Assembly (NCBI RefSeq): GCF_900114765.1
Contig: NZ_FOUD01000007.1
Coordinates: 62,001-126,000, forward strand
Direction of reading: 5' to 3'
Source: Halopseudomonas pachastrellae
GTDB taxonomy: Bacteria > Pseudomonadota > Gammaproteobacteria > Pseudomonadales > Pseudomonadaceae
DNA length: 64,000 bases
Below the pieces are notes generated by a model that saw only the letters and a program-made list of their open reading frames with translations, did no database searches and had not been told where the DNA came from. The translations under genes and the position numbers were made by a program. Below, in pieces: positions 56,518-64,000 of the stretch; the stretch's first letter is position 1, and every line of letters starts with the position of its first letter.

Positions 56518-56772
56518 ATGTCAGACGACGATTCCCTGGAGCGCGCACTGCGCGCCATGCTGCAAGACGATACGGACAATCACGCTGGACGCAGTGATGA
56601 CCAGCGCCTGGATAGCGTATTGCACCGAGCACATTTGCACGGCGCTGCCGGCGACCTGCTGGGGTTGTTCAGTCGCTGGGGCTGGGTGCTGTCTGAGGGC
56701 GGTGCGCGTGGCCTCAAGCACGCGCGCCCGACGCGGCGTGATGCCGATAATTCCAAATCGCCTGAGCTCTAA
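56518..56772 (+). CDS. crfX: CrfX-like small protein
   Basis: The 84-residue acidic-to-basic protein starts MSDDDSLERALRAMLQDD and ends in a basic tail. No catalytic motif is seen. Identification rests on place: it is directly upstream of cmpX-sigX-oprF, where Pseudomonas genomes carry crfX (cfrX). RLDSVLHRAHLHGAAGDLLGLFSRWG fits what I remember of that short protein. The function is unknown. ATG 56518 is chosen over the frame start at 56434, since upstream residues look non-coding. Confidence 0.7.
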   Translation: MSDDDSLERALRAMLQDDTDNHAGRSDDQRLDSVLHRAHLHGAAGDLLGLFSRWGWVLSEGGARGLKHARPTRRDADNSKSPEL

Positions 56773-56808
56773 CGAGCGGTTCACCTGTCAAATCTGGAGA
56801 GTTCTGCC

Positions 56809-57630
56809 ATGGAGTTCGACGTCTGGAGCCAAAGCTTCGTTGCTGCCATGACCACCCTGTGGAGCAAGGTAGCGTCTTTTATTCCTGACCTGATTGCTGC
56901 GCTGGTCATCATTGTTCTGGGCCTGATCGTGGCCAAGATAGCGGATGCGGTGCTTGGTAAGGGCCTTGCCAAGCTGGGGCTCGACCGCCTGATGAGCGGC
57001 ACGGGTGTCAACAAGATGCTCGCGCGCATCGGCATCAACATGTCGGTCTCGGCCATCACGGGCAAGGTGGCCTACTGGTTCATCCTCTTGACCTTTGTGG
57101 TGTCCGCGTCTGAGTCGCTGGGCCTGGCCCGGGTCTCGTCTACGCTGGACGCCATCACTCTGTACCTGCCCAAGGTGGTCGGGGCTGCGTTGATTCTGCT
57201 CGGCGGTCTGCTGCTGTCGCACCTGGCAAACGGGGTTGTACGTGGTACGGCCGAGAGCGTCGGCGTTGAGTATGCCAATGGCATTGGCCGTTTTGTACAG
57301 GGCTTGCTGGTCATCATTACTGTCTCGCTGGCTATCGGGCAGCTGCAGATCGAAACCGCGCTGCTGAATATGGTCATCGCCATCGTGCTGATTACCTTTG
57401 GCATGGCGGCAGCTCTGGCGCTGGGTCTTGGCAGTCGCGACCTGGTTGCACAGATTATTGCCGGCATCTATGTGCGCGAGCTGTACCAGCCGGGCGATGA
57501 TATTGCGGTGGGTGACGTCGAGGGCGTGATAGAGGAAATCGGCACTGTCAAAACCCAGATTCTGAACGCTGACGGGCAACTAATCTCAGTCGCCAACCGT
57601 GAGCTGATCGAACAACGGGTGCGGCGCTGA
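56809..57630 (+). CDS. cmpX: CmpX-like mechanosensitive ion channel (MscS family)
   Basis: The 273-residue inner-membrane protein has about five hydrophobic segments, including IPDLIAALVIIVLGLIVAKIADAV, VVGAALILLGGLLLSHLANGVV and LLNMVIAIVLITFGMAAALALGLG. The pore-lining type sequence is followed by the MscS beta domain: IYVRELYQPGDDIAVGDVEGVIEEIGTVKTQIL and ANRELIEQ. It fits the small-conductance mechanosensitive channel class, and gene order fits cmpX. Membrane stress sensing ahead of sigX is a known link in Pseudomonas. It begins 36 bases after crfX. Confidence 0.93.
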   Translation: MEFDVWSQSFVAAMTTLWSKVASFIPDLIAALVIIVLGLIVAKIADAVLGKGLAKLGLDRLMSGTGVNKMLARIGINMSVSAITGKVAYWFILLTFVVSASESLGLARVSSTLDAITLYLPKVVGAALILLGGLLLSHLANGVVRGTAESVGVEYANGIGRFVQGLLVIITVSLAIGQLQIETALLNMVIAIVLITFGMAAALALGLGSRDLVAQIIAGIYVRELYQPGDDIAVGDVEGVIEEIGTVKTQILNADGQLISVANRELIEQRVRR

Positions 57631-57666
57631 GCGCCGGTTCCGCCGATAACGGAAGATGTTGGTACC

Positions 57667-58254
57667 TTGACCAAGCAGAGCCGAACAGCGCGCCGCTATA
57701 ACCCAGCCGATCTTGATGATGACGCGCTGGTTCTCAAGGCAAAAAGTGAACTAATTCACACCACAACTGCCTATGAGGAGCTGATGCGGCGATATCAGCG
57801 AACTTTGTTTAACGTCTGTGTTCGTTATTTAGGTAACGAGCGCGACGCAGACGATGTTTGTCAGGAAGTAATGCTTAAAGTGTTGCACGGCCTCAAGCAG
57901 TTTGAGGGTAAGGCCAAATTTAAAACGTGGCTTTATAGCATCACTTACAACGAGTGCATTACCCAGTACCGCAAGGACAAGCGAAAGCGTCGGCTGATGG
58001 ATGCGCTCAGTCTCGATCCTCAGGAAGAGGGCGAGGAGCAGGAAGCGAGCACGTCCGAGGGATCGGAAGGATTGAGTCGTTTGCTGGCTCACGTCAATCC
58101 GATCGACAGGGAAATTCTGGTGTTGCGGTTTGTCGCGGAATTGGAGTTCCAGGAAATCGCCGACATCATGCACATGGGCTTGAGCGCAACAAAGATGCGT
58201 TACAAGCGTGCGTTGGAAAAGTTGCGAAACCAGATTGACAGTCCTTTCATATAA
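57667..58254 (+). CDS. sigX: Extracytoplasmic-function sigma factor SigX
   Basis: The 195-residue ECF sigma factor has region 2 in YEELMRRYQRTLFNVCVRYLGNERDADDVCQEVMLKVLHGLKQFEGKAKFKTWLYSITYNECI and region 4 in NPIDREILVLRFVAELEFQEIADIMHMGLSATKMRYKRALEKL. The match to P. aeruginosa SigX, as I remember it, is very close. It controls envelope and fatty-acid genes and oprF. A TTG start at 57667 is used because the only nearby ATG (57656) hits a stop. No anti-sigma gene is present, as is usual for sigX. Confidence 0.95.
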   Translation: MTKQSRTARRYNPADLDDDALVLKAKSELIHTTTAYEELMRRYQRTLFNVCVRYLGNERDADDVCQEVMLKVLHGLKQFEGKAKFKTWLYSITYNECITQYRKDKRKRRLMDALSLDPQEEGEEQEASTSEGSEGLSRLLAHVNPIDREILVLRFVAELEFQEIADIMHMGLSATKMRYKRALEKLRNQIDSPFI

Positions 58255-58345
58255 GGCTTGTATAGTTTTTAGCGATATTCAGCTATACTGTGTCGGAGTT
58301 TTGCGAAAGCTAAAACGTCTTAATGGATTTGATGGGGATTCAAAG

Positions 58346-59311
58346 ATGAAATTGAAAAACACTGTGGGTCTCGTTGTTGGTGCCGCGGTTGCTGCCTCCA
58401 GCATGTCTGTGCTGGCCCAGGGTAAAGCCGGCTCTGTTGAAGTGGAAGCCTTTGCGGATCGCTACTTCACCGACAGCATGTACAACATGAACGACGGCAC
58501 CCTGGTTGGTGGCAGCATCGGTTACTTCGTCAACGACGATGTCCTGCTGAGCATCGGCCTGGGTAAGTACAAGAACCTGGAGCACGAGCCGACTGACACT
58601 GATGTCGACGGCAAACTGGCTCAGGTTGAAGCTGTTTACCACTTCGGCGCTGGCAACGTTCGTCCGTACGTTTCCGCAGGCCTGGCTCACCAAGAGCTCG
58701 AGCCGGACGGAACTACCATCGAAGACCGCACCACTATGGCCATGGCTGGCGTGGGCATCAAAAACTACCTGAACGAAAACTTCTTCGTGAAGGCTGGTGT
58801 TGATGCGCTGTACGGGTTTGACCACGGTAACACCGAGTGGCAGGCAGGCGTAGGCCTGGGTATCAACTTCGGTTCGAAGTCCCAGCCAGTTGCTGAGCCC
58901 GCTCCGGCTCCGGCACCCGCCCCGGCACCAGCTCCGGAACCCGCTCCGGAAATGCAGTCGGTCCGCGTTGAGCTGGACGTGCTGTTCGATTTCGACAAAG
59001 ACACCATCCGTCCTGAGTTCCGCCAAGACATCCAGAGCCTGGCTGAATTCATGAAGACCTACCCGTCGGTTACTACTACCGTTGAAGGTCACACTGACTC
59101 CGTTGGTAGCGATTCCTACAACCAAAACCTGTCTGAGCGTCGTGCCAATGCGGTACGTGAAGCTCTGATCAGCGAAGGTGTAGACGGCTCCCGTGTTAGC
59201 TCCGCCGGTTACGGTGAAGCTCGCCCGATTGCTGACAACGCTACCGATGAAGGCCGCGCGATGAACCGTCGCGTAGAAGCCGAAGTCGAAGCGCAGGTTG
59301 AAGTGAAGTAA
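58346..59311 (+). CDS. oprF: Outer-membrane porin OprF (OmpA family)
   Basis: The 321-residue protein has a signal peptide cleaved after about residue 24 (SMSVLA-QG), an eight-strand beta-barrel part (about 25-180), a proline-alanine hinge, and an OmpA-like peptidoglycan-binding domain. The last has VLFDFDKDTIRPEF, TTVEGHTDSVGSDSYNQNLSERRANAVREAL and VSSAGYGEARPIADNATDEGRAMNRRVE. It is the major structural porin. The hinge region is PAPAP-type and lacks the cysteine pairs that I remember for P. aeruginosa OprF. TTGACA at 58235-58240 and TATACT at 58284-58289 are weak promoter hints. It follows sigX by 91 bases. Confidence 0.95.
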   Translation: MKLKNTVGLVVGAAVAASSMSVLAQGKAGSVEVEAFADRYFTDSMYNMNDGTLVGGSIGYFVNDDVLLSIGLGKYKNLEHEPTDTDVDGKLAQVEAVYHFGAGNVRPYVSAGLAHQELEPDGTTIEDRTTMAMAGVGIKNYLNENFFVKAGVDALYGFDHGNTEWQAGVGLGINFGSKSQPVAEPAPAPAPAPAPAPEPAPEMQSVRVELDVLFDFDKDTIRPEFRQDIQSLAEFMKTYPSVTTTVEGHTDSVGSDSYNQNLSERRANAVREALISEGVDGSRVSSAGYGEARPIADNATDEGRAMNRRVEAEVEAQVEVK

Positions 59312-59330
59312 CACTTCTCCCAAGCAGAAA

Positions 59331-59357
59331 AACCCGGCCATTGGCCGGGTTTTTTTG
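59331..59357 (+). terminator. Rho-independent terminator of oprF
   Basis: A perfect 9-bp stem, AACCCGGCC/GGCCGGGTT, with an ATT loop is followed by a run of T and preceded by a run of A. It can serve both oprF and the convergent thioesterase gene. Confidence 0.9.
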
Positions 59358-59375
59358 TGTCCGGAAAACGCGCTT

Positions 59376-59840
59376 TTAGTCGTCAGCGTTGTCTTCAGGC
59401 TCAACTGAGTTGACACCGGGAAAGCGCAGGCGAAAGTCTTCGGGCATGGGGCGAACCTTGCCGGTAGCAAAATGGAAGAACACGAAGCCGGACTTGGCCA
59501 GTGCCACAAGCTCGCCATTGCTGGCCTTGCTGATGCGGAAGATGATGTCACCGCCGTACTTGTTCAGATCCATCAGGCCGACTTCAAAGATCAGGGCGTC
59601 GCGAGCGAACGCTTCGCGCAGGTAGGTCGTGGCCAGATCGGTCACGATGATGCCGACGCCTTTCTCGCTGACTTCCTCGATACCGAACTGGTACAGAAAG
59701 CGTGCACGTGCCTCGGAGATCATTGAGATCATCGAGTCGTTTGCCAGGTGGTTCGCCGAGTTGATGTCGGTAATGCGCACCGTGAGCTGAGTGGTGAAGT
59801 AAAACTGGTTCTCGGGAAAGTCGAGTTGCAGGCGTGCCAT
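59376..59840 (-). CDS. 4HBT-type acyl-CoA thioesterase
   Basis: The 154-residue protein starts MARLQLDFPENQFYFTTQLTVRITDINSANHLANDSMISMISEARARFL, the hot-dog-fold pattern with the N-terminal beta strand and the helix containing the conserved Asn-Asp region. It lacks any signal peptide. A YbgC/PaaI-like cytoplasmic thioesterase is the best call; the substrate is not evident. It converges with oprF and precedes aceA's tail, with the aceA terminator between. Confidence 0.82.
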   Translation of the reverse strand: MARLQLDFPENQFYFTTQLTVRITDINSANHLANDSMISMISEARARFLYQFGIEEVSEKGVGIIVTDLATTYLREAFARDALIFEVGLMDLNKYGGDIIFRISKASNGELVALAKSGFVFFHFATGKVRPMPEDFRLRFPGVNSVEPEDNADD

Positions 59841-59921
59841 AACTGAATAATGCCTTGTTGCGTGAACCGGGGTAGGGCAGAAGTGCTGCGCATTCTACCT
59901 GAGCAGTTTGATGCTTTACAG

Positions 59922-59950
59922 AAAAAAGGGGCTGCCAGTGGCAGCCCCTT
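59922..59950 (-). terminator. Rho-independent terminator of aceA
   Basis: An 11-bp stem, AAGGGGCTGCC/GGCAGCCCCTT, with an AGT loop is preceded on the + strand by AAAAAA. Read leftward, it is a hairpin with a T-run, 39 bases past the aceA stop codon. Confidence 0.85.
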
Positions 59951-59988
59951 CTTCACACCTGAGCCTTGCGGCTCTGAATCAGTGGCTA

Positions 59989-61584
59989 TCAGCCGAACTG
60001 GTTCATGGTGTTGTCTTTACCGCTAGCTTTCAGAGCAGCTTCGCCAGCGAAGTACTCTTTATGGTTGTCGCCGATGTCGGAGCCAGCCATGTTCTGGTGC
60101 TTGACGCAGGCGATACCCTGGCGCAGTTCCTGGCGCTGAACGCCTTTCACGTAAGCCAGCATGCCTTGCTCTGCGAAGTAACCTTTTGCCAGGTTGTCGG
60201 TAGACAGTGCGGCAGTGTGGTATGTCGGCAGAGTGATCAGGTGGTGGAAGATGCCAGCGTGAGCCGAACCATCGCGTTGGAAGGTGCGGATGCGCTCGTC
60301 AGCTTCAGCAGCCAGTTCGGACTCGTCGTAGTCAACGCTCATCAGGTTGGCACGATCGTAGGCAGAAACGTCTTTGCCAGCTTCAGTCCAGGCATCGAAC
60401 ACTTGCTGACGGAAGTTCAGGGTCCAGTTGAAGGACGGGCTGTTGTTGTAAACCAGCTTGGCGTTCGGGATGACTTCGCGTACGCGGTCAACCATGCCTT
60501 TGATCTGGCCAACGTGCGGCTTCTCGGTTTCGATCCACAGCATGTCTGCGCCGTTCTGCAGGGAAGTGATGCAGTCCAGTACGCAGCGGTCTTCACCAGT
60601 GCCCTTGCGGAACTGGAACAGGTTGGACGGCAGACGCTTCGGACGCAGCAGCTTGCCATCGCGCTTGATAACAACGTCGCCGTTGCCCAGTTCGGCATCG
60701 GAGATTTCGTCGCAATCCAGGAAGCTGTTGTACAGGTCGCCCAGGTCACCCGGCTCAGCGGTAACAGCGATCTGCTTGGTCAGGCCAGCGCCCAGGGAGT
60801 CGGTACGAGCAACGATCACGCCGTTGTCGATACCCAGCTCGAGGAACGCGTAGCGAACAGCGTTGATCTTGGCCAGGAAGTCAGCGTGCGGAACGGTAAC
60901 TTTACCGTCTTGGTGGCCGCACTGCTTCTCGTCGGAAACCTGGTTTTCGATCTGGATGCAGCAGGCACCGGCTTCGATCATTTTCTTGGCCAGCAGGTAG
61001 GTCGCTTCAGCGTTACCGAAACCAGCGTCGATGTCAGCGATGATCGGCACAACGTGAGTTTCGTAGTTGTCGATCTGGTTCTGGATGTCAGCAGCCTTGG
61101 CTTGGTCGCCAGCTTCGCGAGCAGCGTCCAGAGCGGTGAACAGCAGGTCCAGTTCGCGAGCGTCAGCCTGGCGCAGGAAGGTGTACAGCTCTTCGATCAG
61201 AGCGGCAACAGAAGTCTTCTCGTGCATGGACTGGTCAGGCAGCGGACCGAAGTCGGAACGCAGTGCAGCAACCATCCAGCCGGACAGGTACAGGTAGCGC
61301 TTGTTGGTGGTTTTCAGGTGCTTCTTGATGGAGATCAGCTTCTGCTGACCGATGAAGCCGTGCCAGCAACCCAGAGACTGAGTGTACACAGAGGAGTCGG
61401 CGTCGTACTCAGCCATGTCCTTGCGCATGATGTCTGCGGTGTACTGAGCGACTTCCAGACCGGTCTTGAAGCGGTTCTGAACACGCATACGAGCTACGTA
61501 TTCCGGGTTGATGGCACTCCAGGAGCTGCCCATTTTCTCTTTCAGAGCGGCAACGGCCTTGATCTCATTTTGGTAAGCTGACAT
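59989..61584 (-). CDS. aceA: Isocitrate lyase, long form
   Basis: The 531-residue glyoxylate-cycle enzyme splits isocitrate to succinate and glyoxylate. MSAYQNEIKAVAALKEKMGSSWSAINPEYV is the usual start. The metal and catalytic region is DIDAGFGNAEATYLLAKKMIEAGACCIQIENQVSDEKQCGHQDGK, with catalytic Cys222 in KQCGH. The KQCGH variant and the extra length mark the Pseudomonas long subfamily, unlike the shorter E. coli KKCGH enzyme. ATG 61584 follows AAGGAT; a GTG two codons upstream is a poorer choice. With ppsA nearby, growth on acetate or fatty acids is supported. Confidence 0.96.
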   Translation of the reverse strand: MSAYQNEIKAVAALKEKMGSSWSAINPEYVARMRVQNRFKTGLEVAQYTADIMRKDMAEYDADSSVYTQSLGCWHGFIGQQKLISIKKHLKTTNKRYLYLSGWMVAALRSDFGPLPDQSMHEKTSVAALIEELYTFLRQADARELDLLFTALDAAREAGDQAKAADIQNQIDNYETHVVPIIADIDAGFGNAEATYLLAKKMIEAGACCIQIENQVSDEKQCGHQDGKVTVPHADFLAKINAVRYAFLELGIDNGVIVARTDSLGAGLTKQIAVTAEPGDLGDLYNSFLDCDEISDAELGNGDVVIKRDGKLLRPKRLPSNLFQFRKGTGEDRCVLDCITSLQNGADMLWIETEKPHVGQIKGMVDRVREVIPNAKLVYNNSPSFNWTLNFRQQVFDAWTEAGKDVSAYDRANLMSVDYDESELAAEADERIRTFQRDGSAHAGIFHHLITLPTYHTAALSTDNLAKGYFAEQGMLAYVKGVQRQELRQGIACVKHQNMAGSDIGDNHKEYFAGEAALKASGKDNTMNQFG

Positions 61585-62002
61585 GGTCAATCCTTCACAG
61601 TTGGCGTTAGGTTCAGCACGATTTGTCGACCCATTGCTCCGCTGCTGCGGTTACTGCTCGGAAGGATATGAAAAGGGGAGACTGGCGATGCGCCAAAAGG
61701 AGAGGAGGTGACAGTCGTGCGAGCGCTAAGCCATCGGTAATGGCGTTTGCTTGCCGGCGTTAACTGTGCAGCTTAAATCGCTTCCCCGTCCCTCAGGACA
61801 ACTTTCGTTCCAGTCGCCACCTCGTCAATCTGCCTTATGAGCGGTATAGACACATAACGAGCCGTTGGTATTGGCGCCGTTACGGAGGCCTCAGGGCCTC
61901 TGGCTAGCGGGAGCGTGGGCAATGATGGGACTTCGATTGGGATAAGTCAATGCCGTATGTAGTGTTTTTTGGCTGGCACTACAACGTGCAGTACGTGACG
62001 CA
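61585..62002. other. Intergenic region between aceA and the secretin-like gene
   Basis: This 418-base gap contains the aceA promoter region on its left side, a 16-base hairpin GAGGCC/GGCCTC with a TCAG loop (61885-61900), and a 31-codon frame at 61668-61763 that I do not believe. No RNA gene or mobile element was recognised. It also has to hold the end of the leftward secretin-like operon, for which no terminator is clear. Confidence 0.4.
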
Positions 62003-62824
62003 TCAGTCAACGCGGTCAACTTTCAGGCGAATCGAGCCGCTGCTGCTGCGCTGTGTGCTGATGCGTCGTCCAACATCGCTATCGCGTCCCGAGGTTGCGT
62101 CGTCCAGCCCGCCAACGGTTACCCACTGGCCGAGCGGGGCGGTGACCACGGTGTCGGCCTGCTGTACATCGATGACGCCTTGACGACGGTTGTTCAGGCG
62201 GTTGTTGTTGGCACTCAGGGTGATGGTCGCCATGTCGCCGCTCAGCTGCACAGTGGCGTAAAAGCCCTGGGTTACGTCCTGGTATTGGGTTTGCTCAATG
62301 ACCTGGCCGTAGACATTGGTGGTTCTGGTGGTGATGGGCACGCTTTGCCCACCCTGAATCAGTACCGGGTAGCCTTCGCTAGCCATAACCTGGCGAACGC
62401 CATCGTTGCTGCCATAGGTACGCCGGTTGATGATGCGTGCGCTGTTACCGTGATTGTCTGGGTTTCCGATGATGATCTCGGCTGGCCCGGTGTCGATGCT
62501 GCCATCAACCCGGTAGCCACCGCTGCTGCCGCTGCTACTGCCGGAGTTGGCAACGCTGATCATCAGCCGGGAAGGCTGAGTGTCCAATTGGCCGACCAGC
62601 GCTTTGATTTCGTCAATGCGCTGCGGTTCTGCGCGTATCAGCAGCTGGTTGCCGTAGGCTGACACCCGCTCGTTGGATTGCAACATCGGCTGGATGGCGG
62701 GGATGATGTTTTCGGCCATGTTGTAGCCCAGCGGCACAATCTCGGTAGTCGGCGCGGCATTGGCCATCAGGGTGGCGATGGAGAGCGTCATCCAGCACAG
62801 TAGTTTGAGCATGCCTGACTTCAC
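62003..62824 (-). CDS. Secretin N-domain-like exported protein without the channel domain
   Basis: The 273-residue protein has a signal peptide (MLKLLCWMTLSIATLMANA) and then TEIVPLGYNMAENIIPAIQPMLQSNERVSAYGNQLLIRAEPQRIDEIKALVGQLD, a secretin N0/N1-type ring-building motif. A serine-glycine-rich linker (SSSGSSGG) and a beta-rich C-terminal part follow, in the style of a partial secretin gate domain (SGDMATITLSANNNRL and TAPLGQWVTVGG). It is far shorter than GspD or PilQ. It may form a periplasmic ring or bind a partner. The GTG start at 62824 has GGAGG upstream and overlaps the GNAT gene by 4 bases. Confidence 0.75.
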   Translation of the reverse strand: MKSGMLKLLCWMTLSIATLMANAAPTTEIVPLGYNMAENIIPAIQPMLQSNERVSAYGNQLLIRAEPQRIDEIKALVGQLDTQPSRLMISVANSGSSSGSSGGYRVDGSIDTGPAEIIIGNPDNHGNSARIINRRTYGSNDGVRQVMASEGYPVLIQGGQSVPITTRTTNVYGQVIEQTQYQDVTQGFYATVQLSGDMATITLSANNNRLNNRRQGVIDVQQADTVVTAPLGQWVTVGGLDDATSGRDSDVGRRISTQRSSSGSIRLKVDRVD

Positions 62825-63825
62825 AGTAGAAACCTCCTCAGTGTCGGGTCGGTTTGGCTGCTTGCCCAGAGTTCATTGAAGCGATCACCCCAGCGTTTAG
62901 CTTGATCGGCGCTGTCGCGCCGCACGAAGCCGTCGCGCTGACGTGCCTTAGGTAGCATAAGAAATCCGCGATCGTCGCTGATGACCTGTACATGGGCCTG
63001 GAGTGGCAGGTCAGGGTGCTGACGTCTTACCTGGCACAGGCTGGGAAAGCGATGGGCCAGTGCTAGCGGCGTATGGCCGGAGAGAAACTCCGGGTCAACG
63101 CTCTGCAGCAGAATGCGTATCTGGGCTTTCGGATTGCGGGCAATGAGTGCTTCGCAGGCGCCGATGAAATCGCGTCGCTTAAACAGCCATGCCGCCTGCT
63201 CCGGGGCGAATACCAGCAGTTGCTGGCGACAAGCGGTTACCAGCTCGTTGAGCAGCGCCTGGGCGTTGCCCTCGTTGAGCGGGGTCAGCGCCGGGTCGTC
63301 TTCGGGGTAGCGCGTAGCCTGCTCGGACTCGGTGTCCGGGTTGAGGATGCTGAAGCGCCCGGGGGAGATAAACTCGATGTCGGCGAGCGAATGCTCCACC
63401 TGATCGCTGGCTTTCCAGCACATGTCCTGGTGATCAATCCCGGCGTCCAGGTAGACCTCAGAGCAGACGCTGAAGCCAAGACGCTGATAGAACGCAATGG
63501 CGTGGGTCTGGGCGCTGAGCAATAGCTCATCCATGCCCTGGGCCTGGGCGTGTTCGATAATGGCGCGCATCAATTGATCGCCCAGCCCGGCACCACGATG
63601 CTCTGGCAGGATGGCGATACGCCCTATGTGACCGTCGCTGAGCAACCGGCCGGTGCCGACCGGCTGCTCGGCTCGATACAGGAGAAAGTGGGTGGCTGTT
63701 TCATCCAGCGCGTCCCACTCCAGGTCCTCGGGAACCTGTTGTTCGTCAATGAATACCCGCTGACGTATGTCGCGCAGGGCCTTGCCTGTGCGCCAGTCAG
63801 CAGTGGTAACAAAGACGTCATTCAT
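62821..63825 (-). CDS. GNAT-family acetyltransferase with C-terminal extension
   Basis: The 334-residue protein has an N-terminal GNAT domain (residues about 1-150): RQRVFIDEQQVPEDLEWDALDETATHFLLY, GRIAILPEHRGAGLGDQLM (acetyl-CoA loop) and LSAQTHAIAFYQRLGF. The remainder (about 160-334) is a separate domain of no named function, resembling a DUF7931-type extension as I remember it. The first part is like ElaA-type enzymes. Its stop overlaps the secretin-like start, and its start overlaps the preceding gene by 8 bases. The three are co-translated, leftward. Confidence 0.85.
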   Translation of the reverse strand: MNDVFVTTADWRTGKALRDIRQRVFIDEQQVPEDLEWDALDETATHFLLYRAEQPVGTGRLLSDGHIGRIAILPEHRGAGLGDQLMRAIIEHAQAQGMDELLLSAQTHAIAFYQRLGFSVCSEVYLDAGIDHQDMCWKASDQVEHSLADIEFISPGRFSILNPDTESEQATRYPEDDPALTPLNEGNAQALLNELVTACRQQLLVFAPEQAAWLFKRRDFIGACEALIARNPKAQIRILLQSVDPEFLSGHTPLALAHRFPSLCQVRRQHPDLPLQAHVQVISDDRGFLMLPKARQRDGFVRRDSADQAKRWGDRFNELWASSQTDPTLRRFLL

Positions 63826-64000
63826 CCTGTCTCTCCATCAACAAAAAACCTTTGGCCACCAGTTGCTCCAGCAGTTGCTGGGCGTCTTCTTCCTGCGTCC
63901 AGCCAAGCAACAGCTCGGCTGGCAGATAGCGCTGATTACAGATTAGCTGAACCAGCGGCAGCAGGGCCGGACCCACAGCGCAATGCTCGCCATTGGCAAA
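63818..64000 (-). CDS. Probable cupin-type ribosomal oxygenase, C-terminal fragment
   Basis: The last 60 codons of a leftward gene enter from the window edge. The visible part reads FANGEHCAVGPALLPLVQLI and ends VAKGFLLMERQDE before TGA (63818-63820). A winged-helix-like tail with this FANGE start is what I remember at the end of YcfD/RoxA-type cupin oxygenases that hydroxylate ribosomal protein L16. A gene of this type next to a GNAT gene is familiar in Pseudomonas. With no catalytic domain in view, this is only probable. Confidence 0.5.
   Translation of the reverse strand, partial: FANGEHCAVGPALLPLVQLICNQRYLPAELLLGWTQEEDAQQLLEQLVAKGFLLMERQDE

Noticed and set aside
58235-58289. oprF promoter as a SigX-specific site
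   Set aside because: Only sigma-70-like hints (TTGACA, TATACT) with poor spacing were seen. I could not match a SigX consensus with confidence, so it is not listed as a site.
61668-61763. 31-codon frame between aceA and the secretin-like gene
   Set aside because: Its purine-rich site is too close to the ATG, the peptide is very basic, and no conservation can be argued.

Overview
This 64 kb window is a chromosomal segment from a gammaproteobacterium of the Pseudomonadaceae. It has a high GC content (by eye about 60%) and dense coding on both strands. The clearest taxonomic pointer is the block psrP/ppsA - rraA - crfX - cmpX - sigX - oprF, which matches gene order I remember from Pseudomonas. 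The etfBA/ETF-QO arrangement and the 531-residue isocitrate lyase also fit. A complete iscR-sufBCDS operon and a phytate-use operon suggest a lineage away from P. aeruginosa. The Halopseudomonas (P. pertucinogena) group is a reasonable guess, but only a guess. I saw no rRNA, tRNA, CRISPR array, prophage or intact insertion sequence.

Layout. (1) 1-3.4 kb holds the start of a Tat-exported lipoprotein, an M14-like peptidase, a short element with terminal inverted repeats, a beta-lactamase-fold esterase and a small cysteine-cluster protein. (2) 3.4-14.1 kb is a divergent six-gene cluster: a zinc metallopeptidase, alpha-E and ATP-grasp genes leftward; a transglutaminase-amidoligase fusion, an ATP-grasp-alpha-E fusion and a second transglutaminase rightward. 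It looks like a peptide-ligating and peptide-cleaving system of unknown product and is the best candidate for an undescribed biological system here. (3) 14.3-18.1 kb carries electron-transfer flavoprotein genes. (4) 18.3-31.2 kb is mostly housekeeping: lpxH, ppiB, glnS, cysS, an SDR, an alanine/sodium symporter, a PF10118 hydrolase-like gene, the three-part pnt transhydrogenase, an ExoD-like protein and an aldehyde dehydrogenase. (5) 31.4-38.2 kb is iscR followed by the SUF iron-sulfur assembly operon, with a candidate IscR site over the iscR promoter. (6) 38.4-41.7 kb has a diguanylate cyclase, small membrane proteins, a DUF411 protein and an orphan periplasmic binding protein whose 3' end overlaps an antisense YqaE/Pmp3 gene. 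(7) 41.8-50.3 kb is a leftward six-gene operon: TonB-dependent receptor, beta-propeller phytase, ExbB, ExbD, TonB and PhoX phosphatase. A candidate Pho box lies in front of it. (8) 50.6-52.5 kb pairs a degenerate GGDEF membrane protein with an AraC-type regulator. (9) 52.5-59.4 kb is PEP synthase with its regulator, RraA and the SigX/OprF envelope-stress group. (10) 59.4-64 kb has a thioesterase, aceA, and a coupled leftward group of a secretin-N-like protein, a GNAT protein and the tail of a probable cupin-type ribosomal oxygenase.

Functional links. PpsA and AceA support gluconeogenic growth on acids and acetate, matching the ETF/ETF-QO pair for fatty-acid and amino-acid oxidation. Pnt links NADH and NADPH. 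The phytate operon would bring an organic phosphate across the outer membrane and release phosphate in the envelope. The SUF operon would supply iron-sulfur clusters, including the one in ETF-QO.

Limits. Everything is from reading the sequence. Gene names rest on remembered family signatures, and no search or alignment was run. Start codons were chosen from ribosome-binding sites and family N-termini where the longest frame looked too long.
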